A stretch of DNA of 64,000 bases from an uncultured Croceicoccus sp. (GTDB lineage: Bacteria > Pseudomonadota > Alphaproteobacteria > Sphingomonadales > Sphingomonadaceae), in assembly GCF_947496385.1 (NCBI RefSeq), contig NZ_CANMCP010000004.1, positions 186,001 to 250,000 of the forward strand. Direction: 5' to 3'. Numbering within the stretch: the stretch's first letter is position 1; every line of letters begins with the position of its first letter. The notes under the pieces are model-generated. The model searched no databases, was not told the origin of the DNA, and was given only the letters and a program-made list of their open reading frames with translations. Both the position numbers and the translations under genes were made by a program. Below are positions 25,306 through 34,255 of the stretch, piece after piece.

Positions 25306-26688
25306 ATGACATCGAAAACCCGCAAGACGATCATCGTCATTGGCATTGTCGTCCTGGTGGCGGCCATCATCATCTATCTCGTCCTGCGCCCGACCCGCGC
25401 CGAATATACCGATGCGCAGCTGACCGGCCCCGACCCCGTCATCGCCGAGGCGGACGAGGAAACCTTCCCCAGCATCGCTCTCGCCGAACCGGCCGGGTGG
25501 GCGGCGGATGCGACGCCAACGGCGGCGGAGGGCCTCTCCGTCGCGCGCTTTGCCGAAGGGCTCGATCATCCGCGTTCGGTATTCACCCTTCCCAATGGCG
25601 ATGTGCTCGTGGCCGAAACGCGCGGCCCGGCGAGCGCGGATGGCGGCGGTATCACCGACTGGATCATGGGGCTGTTCATGGACCGGGTCGGTGCGGGCGG
25701 CGTGTCGGCGGACCGTATTACATTGCTGCGCGATAGCGATGGCGACGGGCAGGCGGATCAACGCTCGGTCCTGCTCGACGGCTTGCACTCGCCGTTTGGC
25801 ATGGCGCTTCGCGACGGGCGGCTGATCGTTGCGAATACGGATGCGCTTCTGTCTTTTCCATTCGAAGTGGGGCAGGGGCGGATCACCGCGGAGCCGGACA
25901 AACTCATGGATCTGCCCGGTGGGGGCAATCACTGGGTCCGCAACGTGCTCTATGATGCAGAGGGCGACCGACTTTTCATCACCGTCGGTTCGGCGAGCAA
26001 CGTGGCCGAAAACGGCATGGCGGAGGAAACCGGCCGCGCCGCCATCCACGAATATGATTTCGCGACGCGCAGCCACCGCCTCTATGCCGTGGGCCTGCGC
26101 AATCCCAACGGGCTCGCGATTCAACCGTCGAGCGGCGAGTTGTGGACCACGGTCAACGAACGCGACATGATCGGGCCGGACGTTCCGCCCGATTATCTGA
26201 CGAACGTGCCCGTGGGCGCGCAATATGGCTGGCCCTGGGTGTATTGGAAAACCTATGTCGACGAACGGGTCGAGGAGCCGATGCCCAATTTCCTCACCGA
26301 ATATACGCGGCGTCCGGAATATGCGCTGGGTACGCATGCGGCGCCGTTGGGGCTGGTGTTTGCGGACGGGAACGGGCTTGGCGGCGCGTATGACCGGGGC
26401 GCGTTCGTGGCGCGGCACGGGTCGTGGAACCGGGTGCCGAAGTCGGGCTATGACGTGGTGTTCGTGCCGTTCGATGCGCGCGGCAATCCAGAAGGGGAAA
26501 CGCCGCTGCCCGTGCTGACCGGATTTTTGACCGAGGATGGCGAGGACGCGCATGGTCGTCCGACCTGGCTTGCATGGGACAATGCGGGCGGTCTTCTGGT
26601 GAGCGACGATACGGCGGGCATCATCTGGCGCGTGACGGGCGCGCGCTCACCGACGCCGGCGAGGGCCGGGTCCGAACCGACACGCTGA
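25306..26688 (+). CDS. Sorbosone dehydrogenase / PQQ-dependent glucose dehydrogenase-like beta-propeller protein
   Basis: A 460-residue protein with an N-terminal membrane segment (IIVIGIVVLVAAIIIYLVL, about 9-27) and a periplasmic six-bladed propeller of the sGDH/sorbosone dehydrogenase family. Blade motifs include FAEGLDHPRSVFTLPNGDVL, SPFGMALRDGRLIVAN, YAVGLRNPNGLAIQPSSGEL and HGSWNR. Relatives oxidise sugars or aldehydes with PQQ, but many are uncharacterised; no PQQ genes are seen here. It stands alone on the plus strand, convergent with the DUF815 ATPase with only 4 bases between stops. Confidence 0.8.
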   Translation: MTSKTRKTIIVIGIVVLVAAIIIYLVLRPTRAEYTDAQLTGPDPVIAEADEETFPSIALAEPAGWAADATPTAAEGLSVARFAEGLDHPRSVFTLPNGDVLVAETRGPASADGGGITDWIMGLFMDRVGAGGVSADRITLLRDSDGDGQADQRSVLLDGLHSPFGMALRDGRLIVANTDALLSFPFEVGQGRITAEPDKLMDLPGGGNHWVRNVLYDAEGDRLFITVGSASNVAENGMAEETGRAAIHEYDFATRSHRLYAVGLRNPNGLAIQPSSGELWTTVNERDMIGPDVPPDYLTNVPVGAQYGWPWVYWKTYVDERVEEPMPNFLTEYTRRPEYALGTHAAPLGLVFADGNGLGGAYDRGAFVARHGSWNRVPKSGYDVVFVPFDARGNPEGETPLPVLTGFLTEDGEDAHGRPTWLAWDNAGGLLVSDDTAGIIWRVTGARSPTPARAGSEPTR

Positions 26689-26692
26689 CGTC

Positions 26693-27532
26693 TTAACCGA
26701 GGTTACGGCCTGCCTGCCCGGCGAGTTCGGTGACAAATTGCCGGGCGACACGGCCCGACCGCGCCCCGCGCCGCTGTGCCCAGGCGAGCGCATCGGCCGC
26801 CTCATAATGCAGCGCATGGGCATCGGCATAGGCCGCGACGATGGCGAGGTAATCGTCCTGTGACACCGCGTGAAAGCCCAGCACGAGCCCGAACCTGTCG
26901 GCAAGGGCCAGCGCATCGTCCACCGCGTCGCGCGGATTGATCGGGTCGTCCTGCTCGCCCGCGTGGCGCGCAACGATGGCCCGGCGGTTGGCGGTCACGG
27001 CGATCCGCACATTGGTGGGCCGCGGTGCCACGCCTCCCTCCAGCAGCGACCGCAATTGTCGCACGTTGCGTTCCTCGCCCGGCGCGAAACCCAGATCGTC
27101 GATGAACAGCACGAAACGCCGCCCCGCATCGTTCAACATGGCAAGCAGGCGCGGAAGGCTGTCGAGGCTGTCCATGCCCGCCTGCACCAGCGCGATGTCG
27201 CCATGCGCTGCCGCATCGCGCACCGCGGCACGGACCAGCGCGGATTTTCCAGTCCCTCGCGCACCCCAGAGCAGCACGTCATGCGCGGCGGCCCCGGCGG
27301 CATGGCGGCGCATGTTGGACAGCACCGCATCGCGTTGCCGGTCGATCCCGCACAGCAGGGCCGTTTCCGGCGCATCGATCCGCGGCACCGCGGTCAGCCC
27401 CGATGCGTCCCAGCGAAACGCCGGGGCGGCATGCAGATCGACAGGCGGCGCAGGGGGCGGCGCCATCCGGTCGAGCGCGTCGGCAATCCGCAAAAGCAGT
27501 CCCGAAAGTTCCGAACCCGATTCCCCACCCAT
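26693..27532 (-). CDS. DUF815 AAA-type ATP-binding protein
   Basis: A 279-residue ATPase of the DUF815 family with Walker A LLWGARGTGKSALVRA (about 86-101), Walker B FVLFIDDLGF and the sensor-1-like VRIAVTANRRAI. The LEGGVAPRPTNVRI segment is typical. The function is not established. The ATG at 27532 is preferred over the in-frame start at 27598, which would overlap the divergent sua5 gene. The 50-base divergent gap must carry both promoters. Confidence 0.85.
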   Translation of the reverse strand: MGGESGSELSGLLLRIADALDRMAPPPAPPVDLHAAPAFRWDASGLTAVPRIDAPETALLCGIDRQRDAVLSNMRRHAAGAAAHDVLLWGARGTGKSALVRAAVRDAAAHGDIALVQAGMDSLDSLPRLLAMLNDAGRRFVLFIDDLGFAPGEERNVRQLRSLLEGGVAPRPTNVRIAVTANRRAIVARHAGEQDDPINPRDAVDDALALADRFGLVLGFHAVSQDDYLAIVAAYADAHALHYEAADALAWAQRRGARSGRVARQFVTELAGQAGRNLG

Positions 27533-27582
27533 CGCGCATTGCTCCTGTCCAGCGGCGTGTGCGCAGCCTATAGACTTGCGCA

Positions 27583-28536
27583 ATGAAGGACGCCACACAC
27601 CCTGATCCCGGCGATGACGCCGCCGCCGTCCCGGACGCGATCATTGCCGAGGCAGCCGCCCGCCTCGACAAGGGCGAAATCGTCGCCCTCCCGACCGAGA
27701 CGGTATACGGCCTCGCCGCGCGCGCCGACGATGCAGAGGCGGTCGCGCGGATCTATGCCGCGAAGGGCCGGCCCTCGTTCAATCCGCTGATCGTGCATGT
27801 GCCCGACGGGGCTGGTGCGCGGCGTCTCGTGAATGTCGGACATCGCGCGACACTTTTGATGGACAGGTTCTGGCCGGGGCCGTTGACGCTGGTCCTGCCG
27901 GCGCGCGATCCTTCACCGCTGGCACCGGCGGTGCGGGCCGGGCTTCCCACCATCGCGGTGCGCTGTCCGGCGCATCCCGTCATGCGGGCGGTGCTGGCCC
28001 GCTGCGCCGCGCCTTTGGCCGCGCCCTCCGCCAATCGCAGCGGGGGGGTCAGTCCGACCTGTGCCGCGCATGTCCGCGATTCGCTCGGCGAAAACGTGCC
28101 GATGATCGTGGATGGCGGGCCGACGCGTGCCGGGCTCGAATCCACGATCGTGGCGATCCGCGATCGGGGGTGGAGCATGCTCCGTCCCGGTCCCGTGACC
28201 GGCGCAGCGATCGCCGAACTGCTCGGGCCTGCAACGGGCGAGAGTTCCAAGGGCATCGAAGCGCCGGGCCAGCTCAGCAGCCATTACGCACCGGGAAAGC
28301 CGGTCCGGCTCAACGCCTCTCATGCCGAGGAGGGGGAATTCCTCATAGGCTTCGGCGCGGTGCGCGGGGATTTCGACCTGTCGCCGGGCGGAGATCTAGT
28401 GGAGGCGGGGAGCCGCCTTTACGACGCGCTCCACCGCGCATCGCACGCGGCGAAGGAGCGGATCGCCGTCGCGCCCATACCCGACGAGGGCATCGGGGCC
28501 GCGATCAATGACCGACTGCGCCGCGCCGCATTCTGA
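27583..28536 (+). CDS. Threonylcarbamoyl-AMP synthase Sua5/TsaC
   Basis: Sua5 makes L-threonylcarbamoyl-AMP from threonine, bicarbonate and ATP for the universal t6A37 tRNA modification. The YrdC-like domain carries LPTETVYGLAARADD (about 36-50), AAKGRPSFNPLIVHV, PSANRSGGVSPT and GLESTIVA. The protein has 317 residues and contains the linker and C-terminal Sua5 domain (GQLSSHYAPGKPV onward), so it is the long Sua5 form and not the short TsaC form. Its ATG is 50 bases from the divergent DUF815 start. Confidence 0.93.
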   Translation: MKDATHPDPGDDAAAVPDAIIAEAAARLDKGEIVALPTETVYGLAARADDAEAVARIYAAKGRPSFNPLIVHVPDGAGARRLVNVGHRATLLMDRFWPGPLTLVLPARDPSPLAPAVRAGLPTIAVRCPAHPVMRAVLARCAAPLAAPSANRSGGVSPTCAAHVRDSLGENVPMIVDGGPTRAGLESTIVAIRDRGWSMLRPGPVTGAAIAELLGPATGESSKGIEAPGQLSSHYAPGKPVRLNASHAEEGEFLIGFGAVRGDFDLSPGGDLVEAGSRLYDALHRASHAAKERIAVAPIPDEGIGAAINDRLRRAAF

Positions 28537-28558
28537 AACCGCGACAGCACGCAGGGCG

Positions 28559-28876
28559 TTAGCGCGGCAGGCGCTCCATTTCCTCGAACAGAACGCGCGC
28601 CCGGTCGCAGGCACGCGCATCGCCGTCGTCGCAATCGCGCAGGGCACGGCGGTATTTCCGGTCCAGCGCGCCGAGACGCTCCTCCTGCTTGCGCAGCGCA
28701 CGGCCGCGTTTCTCGTCGGCTTCGGACTGGCTCGTGGTGGCAAGGTCGATAGCCTTGCCCGCGACCCTGACGGGCGCGGTCGCCACGTCGAAAGCAGCCT
28801 TCGCAAGGCAGGCGGACAAAAGCGGTATCATCGCCGCCAGCACTGCCCATCTCGTCACGCGTCGCCGGGAAACCAT
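28559..28876 (-). CDS. Small putative lipoprotein
   Basis: A 105-residue protein with a basic N-terminus (MVSRRRVTRW), hydrophobic core (AVLAAMIPL) and lipobox LLSAC with Cys23 as the predicted lipidated residue. The mature part has a charged helical stretch (DEKRGRALRKQEERLGALD) and two cysteines in CDDGDARACD that could form a disulfide. No known family is recognised. The ATG at 28876 is chosen because it makes a good signal sequence; 16 further in-frame residues upstream do not. Convergent with sua5. Confidence 0.7.
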   Translation of the reverse strand: MVSRRRVTRWAVLAAMIPLLSACLAKAAFDVATAPVRVAGKAIDLATTSQSEADEKRGRALRKQEERLGALDRKYRRALRDCDDGDARACDRARVLFEEMERLPR

Positions 28877-28959
28877 GGGCCATCCTTTGCAAAACAAGGC
28901 CGTTGTCGGCTCAGGCTGTCGCATGACCGATGGCGGAATGCTGAACGCGGTTCAATCGA

Positions 28960-29676
28960 TCACGACCCGGCGCAAAGAACCGCCCCTGATCCCAAGGTAT
29001 TGATGTCGCACACGGGATTTCCATCGACCTGAACCCGGCCCGACCCCACGATCGTCGCCGTGACGGTCCCATCGGACCGAAACTGACCCGTGCCCGATCC
29101 GGTGATGCTGATGCTGGCCATTTCGGCCGTCAGCTTGCCCATGTCCGCCGCGCCCGACCCCGCAATGTCAAGATTGAGCGCGCGTGCGTGCCCCGTCCCG
29201 GCGAAGGTCCCGGAGCCGCCGATGCGCACGTCGAGCTTCGCGGTCTTCACCTGGCGCGCGGTCACCGTTCCCGATCCGGCAACGGTGATCCGGGCGCCCC
29301 CTTCGGCAAGGGCGGGAACGCGCACTTCGCCGCTTCCCGCCATCGAGACGCTGCTTGGTGCCGGCATGGTCACGGTAACGGTGGCCGGCGTATCGGTCGT
29401 GCCCTTGCGCACGATGACGAGCGTGCCATCGGCGATCGAGAAGCGCAAATCATCGCTCGATTCCGGCTCACCATCGACCGAAATGGCGAGTTTTTCCCCC
29501 TCCCGCACAGTCACCCTGTCGGGTCCGTGCAGGGTCAGGCTATCGGGCGCGGGCACGTCGAGCTCAAGCTCGCTCAGCGGCATGCCCTGCCGCCCCGAAA
29601 AGGTTTTCGTATCGTCCCCGCACGCGGCGGTCGTCGCGATCAGGGCCATGATCAAAGGCGCGGTCGAATTACGCAT
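28960..29676 (-). CDS. DUF2807 (GIN/head domain) lipoprotein
   Basis: A 238-residue predicted lipoprotein with signal MRNSTAPLIMALIATTAAC and Cys19 as lipid attachment. The mature protein is a repetitive beta-helix-like GIN domain with recurring Gly-Ser-Gly steps: SMAGSGEVRV, TVAGSGTVTA, RIGGSGTFAG, DIAGSGAADM, SITGSGTGQF and TIVGSGRVQV. DUF2807 proteins are cell-envelope proteins of unknown role. Two cysteines near the end (PVCDIN, VLCAGS) may pair. It lies 83 bases before the small lipoprotein gene on the same strand. Confidence 0.82.
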   Translation of the reverse strand: MRNSTAPLIMALIATTAACGDDTKTFSGRQGMPLSELELDVPAPDSLTLHGPDRVTVREGEKLAISVDGEPESSDDLRFSIADGTLVIVRKGTTDTPATVTVTMPAPSSVSMAGSGEVRVPALAEGGARITVAGSGTVTARQVKTAKLDVRIGGSGTFAGTGHARALNLDIAGSGAADMGKLTAEMASISITGSGTGQFRSDGTVTATIVGSGRVQVDGNPVCDINTLGSGAVLCAGS

Positions 29677-29838
29677 GGCGATACTCCTCGTTCGGCGTCG
29701 GCGCGCCATGACATGGCGCGGTCTGTCATTTCGTGCTGCGACCCATGCGTATCATTCCAGAGAATATGGAGCGCGATTCGACAAGAGGCGATTGCAAACC
29801 GACGGGCAACACGTCCCATCGCCCATGGCACCTGCGCG

Positions 29839-29875
29839 AAAAAAAGGCCGCCGGCATGACCGGCAGCCCTTTTTC
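29839..29875 (-). terminator. carD terminator
   Basis: On the minus strand a GGGCTGCCGG / CCGGCGGCC hairpin with a short loop is followed by an uninterrupted run of seven T. It lies about 20 bases after the carD stop. Confidence 0.75.
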
Positions 29876-29894
29876 ACAATCGAGAAGCGCCGGG

Positions 29895-30425
29895 TCAGGC
29901 CGGCTGCTGCTCGTAATATTTGGGCGCGTGCTCGTTCAGCACCTCGAGAATCTTGGCGAGCGCGGTCGGCTCATCCGTGTTTTCCATCGCCGCGAGCTCG
30001 CGGGCGAGACGGCTCGACGCCGCTTCGAAAATCTGACGCTCGGAATAGCTTTGTTCCGGCTGATCGTCGGCGCGGAACAGGTCGCGTGTGACCTCGGCGA
30101 TGGACACCAGGTCGCCCGAATTGATCTTTGCCTCGTATTCCTGGGCGCGGCGCGACCACATGGTCCGCTTGACCTTGGGCTTGCTCTTCAGCACGTCCAT
30201 CGCCTCGCGCAGCGTCTTGTCCGAGGACAGCTTGCGCATGCCGATGGATTCCACCTTGTTGGTGGGAACGCGCAACGTCATGCGTTCTTTTTCGAAGCGC
30301 AGCACGTAGAGCTCGAGCTGCATGCCGGCGATTTCCTGGCTTTGCAGTTCGATGACGCGGCCAACGCCGTGCTTGGGGTAAACGACATAGTCTCCGACGT
30401 CGAAGGCATTCGCCTTGGCAGTCAT
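29895..30425 (-). CDS. carD: CarD family transcriptional regulator
   Basis: CarD/CdnL proteins bind the RNA polymerase beta subunit and stabilise open complexes, notably at rRNA promoters. The 176-residue protein has the N-terminal Tudor-like RNAP-interaction domain (FDVGDYVVYPKHGVGRVIEL, about 8-27) with RVPTNKVESIGMR. A helical DNA-interacting domain follows, containing MWSRRAQEYEAKINSGD and the expected Trp. It is a short single-gene unit with a T-tract terminator. It lies beside fdxA, S4 and the helicase, a frequent alphaproteobacterial arrangement. Confidence 0.93.
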   Translation of the reverse strand: MTAKANAFDVGDYVVYPKHGVGRVIELQSQEIAGMQLELYVLRFEKERMTLRVPTNKVESIGMRKLSSDKTLREAMDVLKSKPKVKRTMWSRRAQEYEAKINSGDLVSIAEVTRDLFRADDQPEQSYSERQIFEAASSRLARELAAMENTDEPTALAKILEVLNEHAPKYYEQQPA

Positions 30426-30704
30426 GCATTGTCCTTTCTATGGCGTTCGTATCCCACAAATGCCATAGGGCATCGAGAGGACCGAAAACCCGCCCGACCG
30501 GATGACACCGGCCCGATGGCAGGTCAGATCTGCGGGATATCGCCGTTACTGACGGGGCCGCACGATGGGGGTATCGCCCGGCACTGACGCCCCATTACCA
30601 CAGTGCAAGCGCAAACGCCAGCATTTGCGTGTTGCGCACGACGACGCGCGCCCCCCGCCGTGCGCAGGGGCGCCCGCCGCCGCAAAGCCCGCCGACCGGA
30701 GCGA

Positions 30705-31043
30705 TCAGTCGCCTTCGCCGGCGTCCGCGCTGAAATATTTCTCGAACTTGTTTTCTTCGCCCTTGTGCGCGTCGGCGTCGTCGGGCGAATCCTTCTTCAC
30801 CGTGATATTCGGCCATTCCGCCGAATATTGCGTGTTCAGCTCAAGCCATTTTTCCAGCCCGTTCTCGGTATCGGGAAGAATGGCTTCGGCCGGGCATTCC
30901 GGTTCGCAGACGCCGCAATCGATGCATTCGCTGGGATTGATGACGAGCATGTTCTCGCCCTCATAGAAGCAGTCGACGGGGCAAACCTCGACGCAATCCA
31001 TATATTTGCACTTGATGCAGTCTTCGGTGACGACGTAGGTCAT
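30705..31043 (-). CDS. fdxA: Ferredoxin FdxA (7Fe, [3Fe-4S][4Fe-4S])
   Basis: A 112-residue ferredoxin with cluster motifs [20 protein letters not shown] (9-28) and [16 protein letters not shown]. The first motif has the spacing of a 7Fe-type ferredoxin with one [3Fe-4S] and one [4Fe-4S] cluster. An aromatic and charged C-terminal extension ([14 protein letters not shown]) is standard for FdxA. It is a cytosolic low-potential electron carrier whose partner is not identifiable here. The 279-base gap to carD holds no recognisable gene. Confidence 0.92.
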   Translation of the reverse strand: MTYVVTEDCIKCKYMDCVEVCPVDCFYEGENMLVINPSECIDCGVCEPECPAEAILPDTENGLEKWLELNTQYSAEWPNITVKKDSPDDADAHKGEENKFEKYFSADAGEGD

Positions 31044-31117
31044 GAGCGTTCCCCTGGCCCCTTTGCTGGCCGCTTAATCGGTGTTTCAGGCCGGGTTATG
31101 GTGGCTTTGGGCCGGCG

Positions 31118-31426
31118 TCAAGCATCGGTGGCTTGTTGCGAGACACTCTCGATTTCATGATAGTGGCGCCGCGCTTCGTCCGCCGGGCCGCGCCGGGCGG
31201 GCAGCGCGTCGATCGCGATGACGCGCACCCCGCTCGCCATGGGGAGGACCAGCACGTCGCCGGTCCCCACCCCGGACGAGGCGCGCAGCACCCGCCGGCC
31301 GTTCAGCCGCACATGACCCTTCGCGACCAGCGCCTGCGCTTGGCTGCGCGTCTTTGCCATGCGCAACATCCACAGCAACCGGTCGATCCGCAGGGTTTCG
31401 CGCGGCGGATCGACAGAGGGCTTCAT
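31118..31426 (-). CDS. RNA-binding S4 domain protein (HslR-like)
   Basis: A 102-residue protein with an S4 RNA-binding domain: LRIDRLLWMLRMAKTRSQAQ (about 12-31), then VAKGHVRLNGRRVLRASSGV. The family includes Hsp15/HslR, which rescues 50S subunits carrying peptidyl-tRNA. The ATG at 31426 lies 13 bases after the stop of the helicase upstream, so both probably share an mRNA. An in-frame extension reaching 31792 overlaps the helicase and is an artefact of high GC. Confidence 0.88.
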   Translation of the reverse strand: MKPSVDPPRETLRIDRLLWMLRMAKTRSQAQALVAKGHVRLNGRRVLRASSGVGTGDVLVLPMASGVRVIAIDALPARRGPADEARRHYHEIESVSQQATDA

Positions 31427-31439
31427 CGCGCCGCCGCCG

Positions 31440-34025
31440 TTACGGGAGCAATTGGGCAAGTTCGCCAAACGGATTGCCGGCGCGCGGCACCGTGCGGGCG
31501 CCGGGCTTGCTCGGGCCGGCCCGCGGGCGCCGCGCATCGGGACGCCGCCGCGGTTTCCAGTGCCAGCGCGGCGGGGCGGGCGGGCCGAACATCCGGTCGG
31601 GGAGGGCCGGCGGAACGTCGGCGACAAATCCGGCCTGCCGCAACAGATGCGCATAGCTTTGCGTCGTGAGGCCCATGGAAAGCGCCTGCGTCGGGTCGAG
31701 GGTGAAGCGCGGGGTTCGCGGTGCCGTGCGGTTCGACCGCTGGCGGCGGGGCGGCCCGGCCCAGCGGGCCCGGCGCTCATGCGCGGCGGCAAGAAGCCGC
31801 TCCGCCATGTCTACCCGGATATGCTGCGGCCCGGCGCGACGGTATCCGACAGGCGGCGGACCGTCGGCATCGCGCGCGGGCGAGAACGGGTCGGCGACGG
31901 CGCGCTTCATCCCGCCGCAAAGCGCACTGAGCACGGTCCAGCGTTGCAAGGGCGCAGGGCGCAGCATCGCCGGCACGAAGAGATCGAGCGCGCCGATCCT
32001 CACCCCGAGCTTCCGCATGCGGTGTTTCTGCGCATCGTCGAGTGCGTCGAGCCCCGACAGATCCCGCGCGACCACGCCGCCCGCATCGACCATGGCGATG
32101 AGCAGCGCGCGCAGTTCCGGCCCGGCGTCCTTGTCCTCAGCCGCGTCTGCCAGGCGGCGCAGCGGTTTCAGATCGCGCGATATGGCACGGTGCAACCATT
32201 CGGTCAGCGCCTCGCCAATGCGCGCGCGGGTCGGCGCCGGAAGCAGGCTCAGATCCGGATCGAGCCGGACCTTCGGACCGAACAGCCTGCGTCCGCCCTC
32301 GATCTTTGCGATGGCGGTCCCGCGCCACGCGATCTCCGCATCCTGCCACACGGGCGCCGCGTCATCCGGCGCATCGGCGGCGCAATCCGAGATCAGCGCC
32401 TCGGCCCGGCGTTGCAGCAGGCCGGGCAGGTGCCGTTCCGCCGCCGCGAGCAGCAGGCGCCGCGTTTCGAGCCGGGCCTGCGGATCGACCTCGAACCGGA
32501 AACCGTCGAGCTTGCCAATCTCCTCGCCATCGACCTGCACCGCGTTTTCATCGTCGATCTTGACCGGCAGGAGCCCCGTATCCGCGCCGAGCTTGCGCAG
32601 CAGCACCGTGGTGCGGCGATTGACGAAACGTTCGGTCAGCCGCGCGTGCAGCGCATCGGACAGGCGGGTTTCGACCGCGCGCGCCCGCTCCGCCATGTCC
32701 TCGCGGTTGAGCACCCAGTCGGGACGCTGCGCGATATAGGCCCAGCTGCGGATGGCGGCGATGCGGCCCTGAAGCGTGTCGATATCGCCGCTTGTCTGGT
32801 CCAGCTCGGCGATCTTTCCGGCGACGAAATCATGCCCCAGCCGTCCGGTCCCCTTCGACAGATCCTGCCACAGGCGCGCAACGAACCGTGCATGATTGTC
32901 CGCGCCCAGCGACCGGAAATCGGGAAGCGAGCACACGTCCCAGAACCGCTTGACCATCGCGCGCCCGCGCACCGTGTCGGCAATCGCCGGGTCGGAGGAC
33001 AGGATCTTGAGCACGGAAAGGTCGATGGCTTCGGGCGCCGCGGCCAGCGCATCGTCATGCGGCGCGGCTTCCAGGTCGCCGATCAACATGCCGAGATTGT
33101 CCATCCGGGGCCGTGCGTCGCGCCAGAACAACCGGTCGAGCGGGGCAAAGCGATGCTCCTCGATGGCGAAGATCTCGTCCTCGGTAAATTCCGCCCCTTC
33201 GCTTGCCAGCGTGCCGAAGGTGCCGTCCTTCTGATGGCGTCCGGCGCGCCCTGCGATCTGCGCCATTTCGGGAATGGTGAGCCGCCGCCTGCGCACCCCG
33301 TCGAATTTGGCAAGCCCGGCAAAGGCGACATGCGCGACATCGAGGTTCAGCCCCATGCCGATGGCGTCGGTCGCAACGAGGTAATCGACCTCGCCCGATT
33401 GAAACAATTCGACCTGCGCATTGCGGGTCTGCGGGCTCAATGCGCCCATGACCACCGCCGCGCCGCCGCGAAACCGGCGCAGCATTTCGGCCACGACATA
33501 GACCTGCTCGGCCGAAAAGGCGACGATGGCGCTGCGCGGCGGAACCCGGCTCAGCTTCACCGGCCCCGCATGCGACAAGGTGGAAAAGCGTGGGCGGGTG
33601 ACGATCTCCGCGTGCGGGATGAGCGTGTCGATCACGGGCGCCAGCGCGGACGAGCCGAGGATCATCGTCTCCTCCCGCCCGCGCATGTTGAGCAGGCGGT
33701 CCGTGAACACGTGCCCACGCTCGCGATCCGCGCCGAGCTGCGCCTCGTCAATGGCCATGAAGGCCAGATCGGCATCGCGGTCCATCGCCTCCGCCGTGCA
33801 CAGTTTCCAGCGCGCGCCGGGCGGTTCGATCCGTTCCTCCCCGGTGATGAGCGCGACCTTGTCCGCGCCTTTTATCGCGACGACCCGGTCGTACACCTCC
33901 CGCGCGAGCAGGCGCAGGGGAAAGCCAATGGCCCCGCTCGAATGCGCGCAGAGCCGTTCCACCGCGAGATGGGTCTTGCCCGTGTTGGTCGGTCCCAGGA
34001 CCGCCTTGATGACCCCGTCATGCAT
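31440..34025 (-). CDS. Suv3-like SF2 helicase
   Basis: An 861-residue helicase with Walker A GPTNTGKT (11-18), DEAQ box (93-96), SSALAP and the motif VI string QIAGRAGR (256-263). GADTGLLPVKIDDEN starts an accessory region. The sequence GPTNTGKTHLAVERL resembles mitochondrial SUV3 and its alphaproteobacterial relatives, which unwind RNA for degradation. The last 130 residues are Pro/Arg-rich and probably disordered. The start is the ATG at 34025; 34058 is an alternative. It lies upstream of the S4 protein in the helicase-S4-fdxA-carD block, all on the minus strand. Confidence 0.87.
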   Translation of the reverse strand: MHDGVIKAVLGPTNTGKTHLAVERLCAHSSGAIGFPLRLLAREVYDRVVAIKGADKVALITGEERIEPPGARWKLCTAEAMDRDADLAFMAIDEAQLGADRERGHVFTDRLLNMRGREETMILGSSALAPVIDTLIPHAEIVTRPRFSTLSHAGPVKLSRVPPRSAIVAFSAEQVYVVAEMLRRFRGGAAVVMGALSPQTRNAQVELFQSGEVDYLVATDAIGMGLNLDVAHVAFAGLAKFDGVRRRRLTIPEMAQIAGRAGRHQKDGTFGTLASEGAEFTEDEIFAIEEHRFAPLDRLFWRDARPRMDNLGMLIGDLEAAPHDDALAAAPEAIDLSVLKILSSDPAIADTVRGRAMVKRFWDVCSLPDFRSLGADNHARFVARLWQDLSKGTGRLGHDFVAGKIAELDQTSGDIDTLQGRIAAIRSWAYIAQRPDWVLNREDMAERARAVETRLSDALHARLTERFVNRRTTVLLRKLGADTGLLPVKIDDENAVQVDGEEIGKLDGFRFEVDPQARLETRRLLLAAAERHLPGLLQRRAEALISDCAADAPDDAAPVWQDAEIAWRGTAIAKIEGGRRLFGPKVRLDPDLSLLPAPTRARIGEALTEWLHRAISRDLKPLRRLADAAEDKDAGPELRALLIAMVDAGGVVARDLSGLDALDDAQKHRMRKLGVRIGALDLFVPAMLRPAPLQRWTVLSALCGGMKRAVADPFSPARDADGPPPVGYRRAGPQHIRVDMAERLLAAAHERRARWAGPPRRQRSNRTAPRTPRFTLDPTQALSMGLTTQSYAHLLRQAGFVADVPPALPDRMFGPPAPPRWHWKPRRRPDARRPRAGPSKPGARTVPRAGNPFGELAQLLP

Positions 34026-34255
34026 GATCGTCCCAATGTGGCACCGCCGCCGCCGCATCGCAAGTGGAGCCGGTCAGCGCCGGTGGAGCAGCGTATGCGT
34101 GCGGTTCACCGCATATGTGCCTCGGTCTGCCGACGGCATCGTGCGATCAAGGCGATATTAACTTTTGAACGCCACGAATTTGCGTCAGTTGGAGGCGGAT
34201 CGAAAAACGAGGGCGGGCGCATGGTTGCAAAAACCCGCGCGAAATCAGGATGGTC
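34026..34255. other. Divergent promoter region, helicase / M23 peptidase
   Basis: These 230 bases separate divergent starts. They are locally AT-rich near 34150-34165. I see no gene and no clear -35/-10 pair. AGGA at 34247-34250 is the ribosome-binding site for the M23 gene. Confidence 0.4.
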
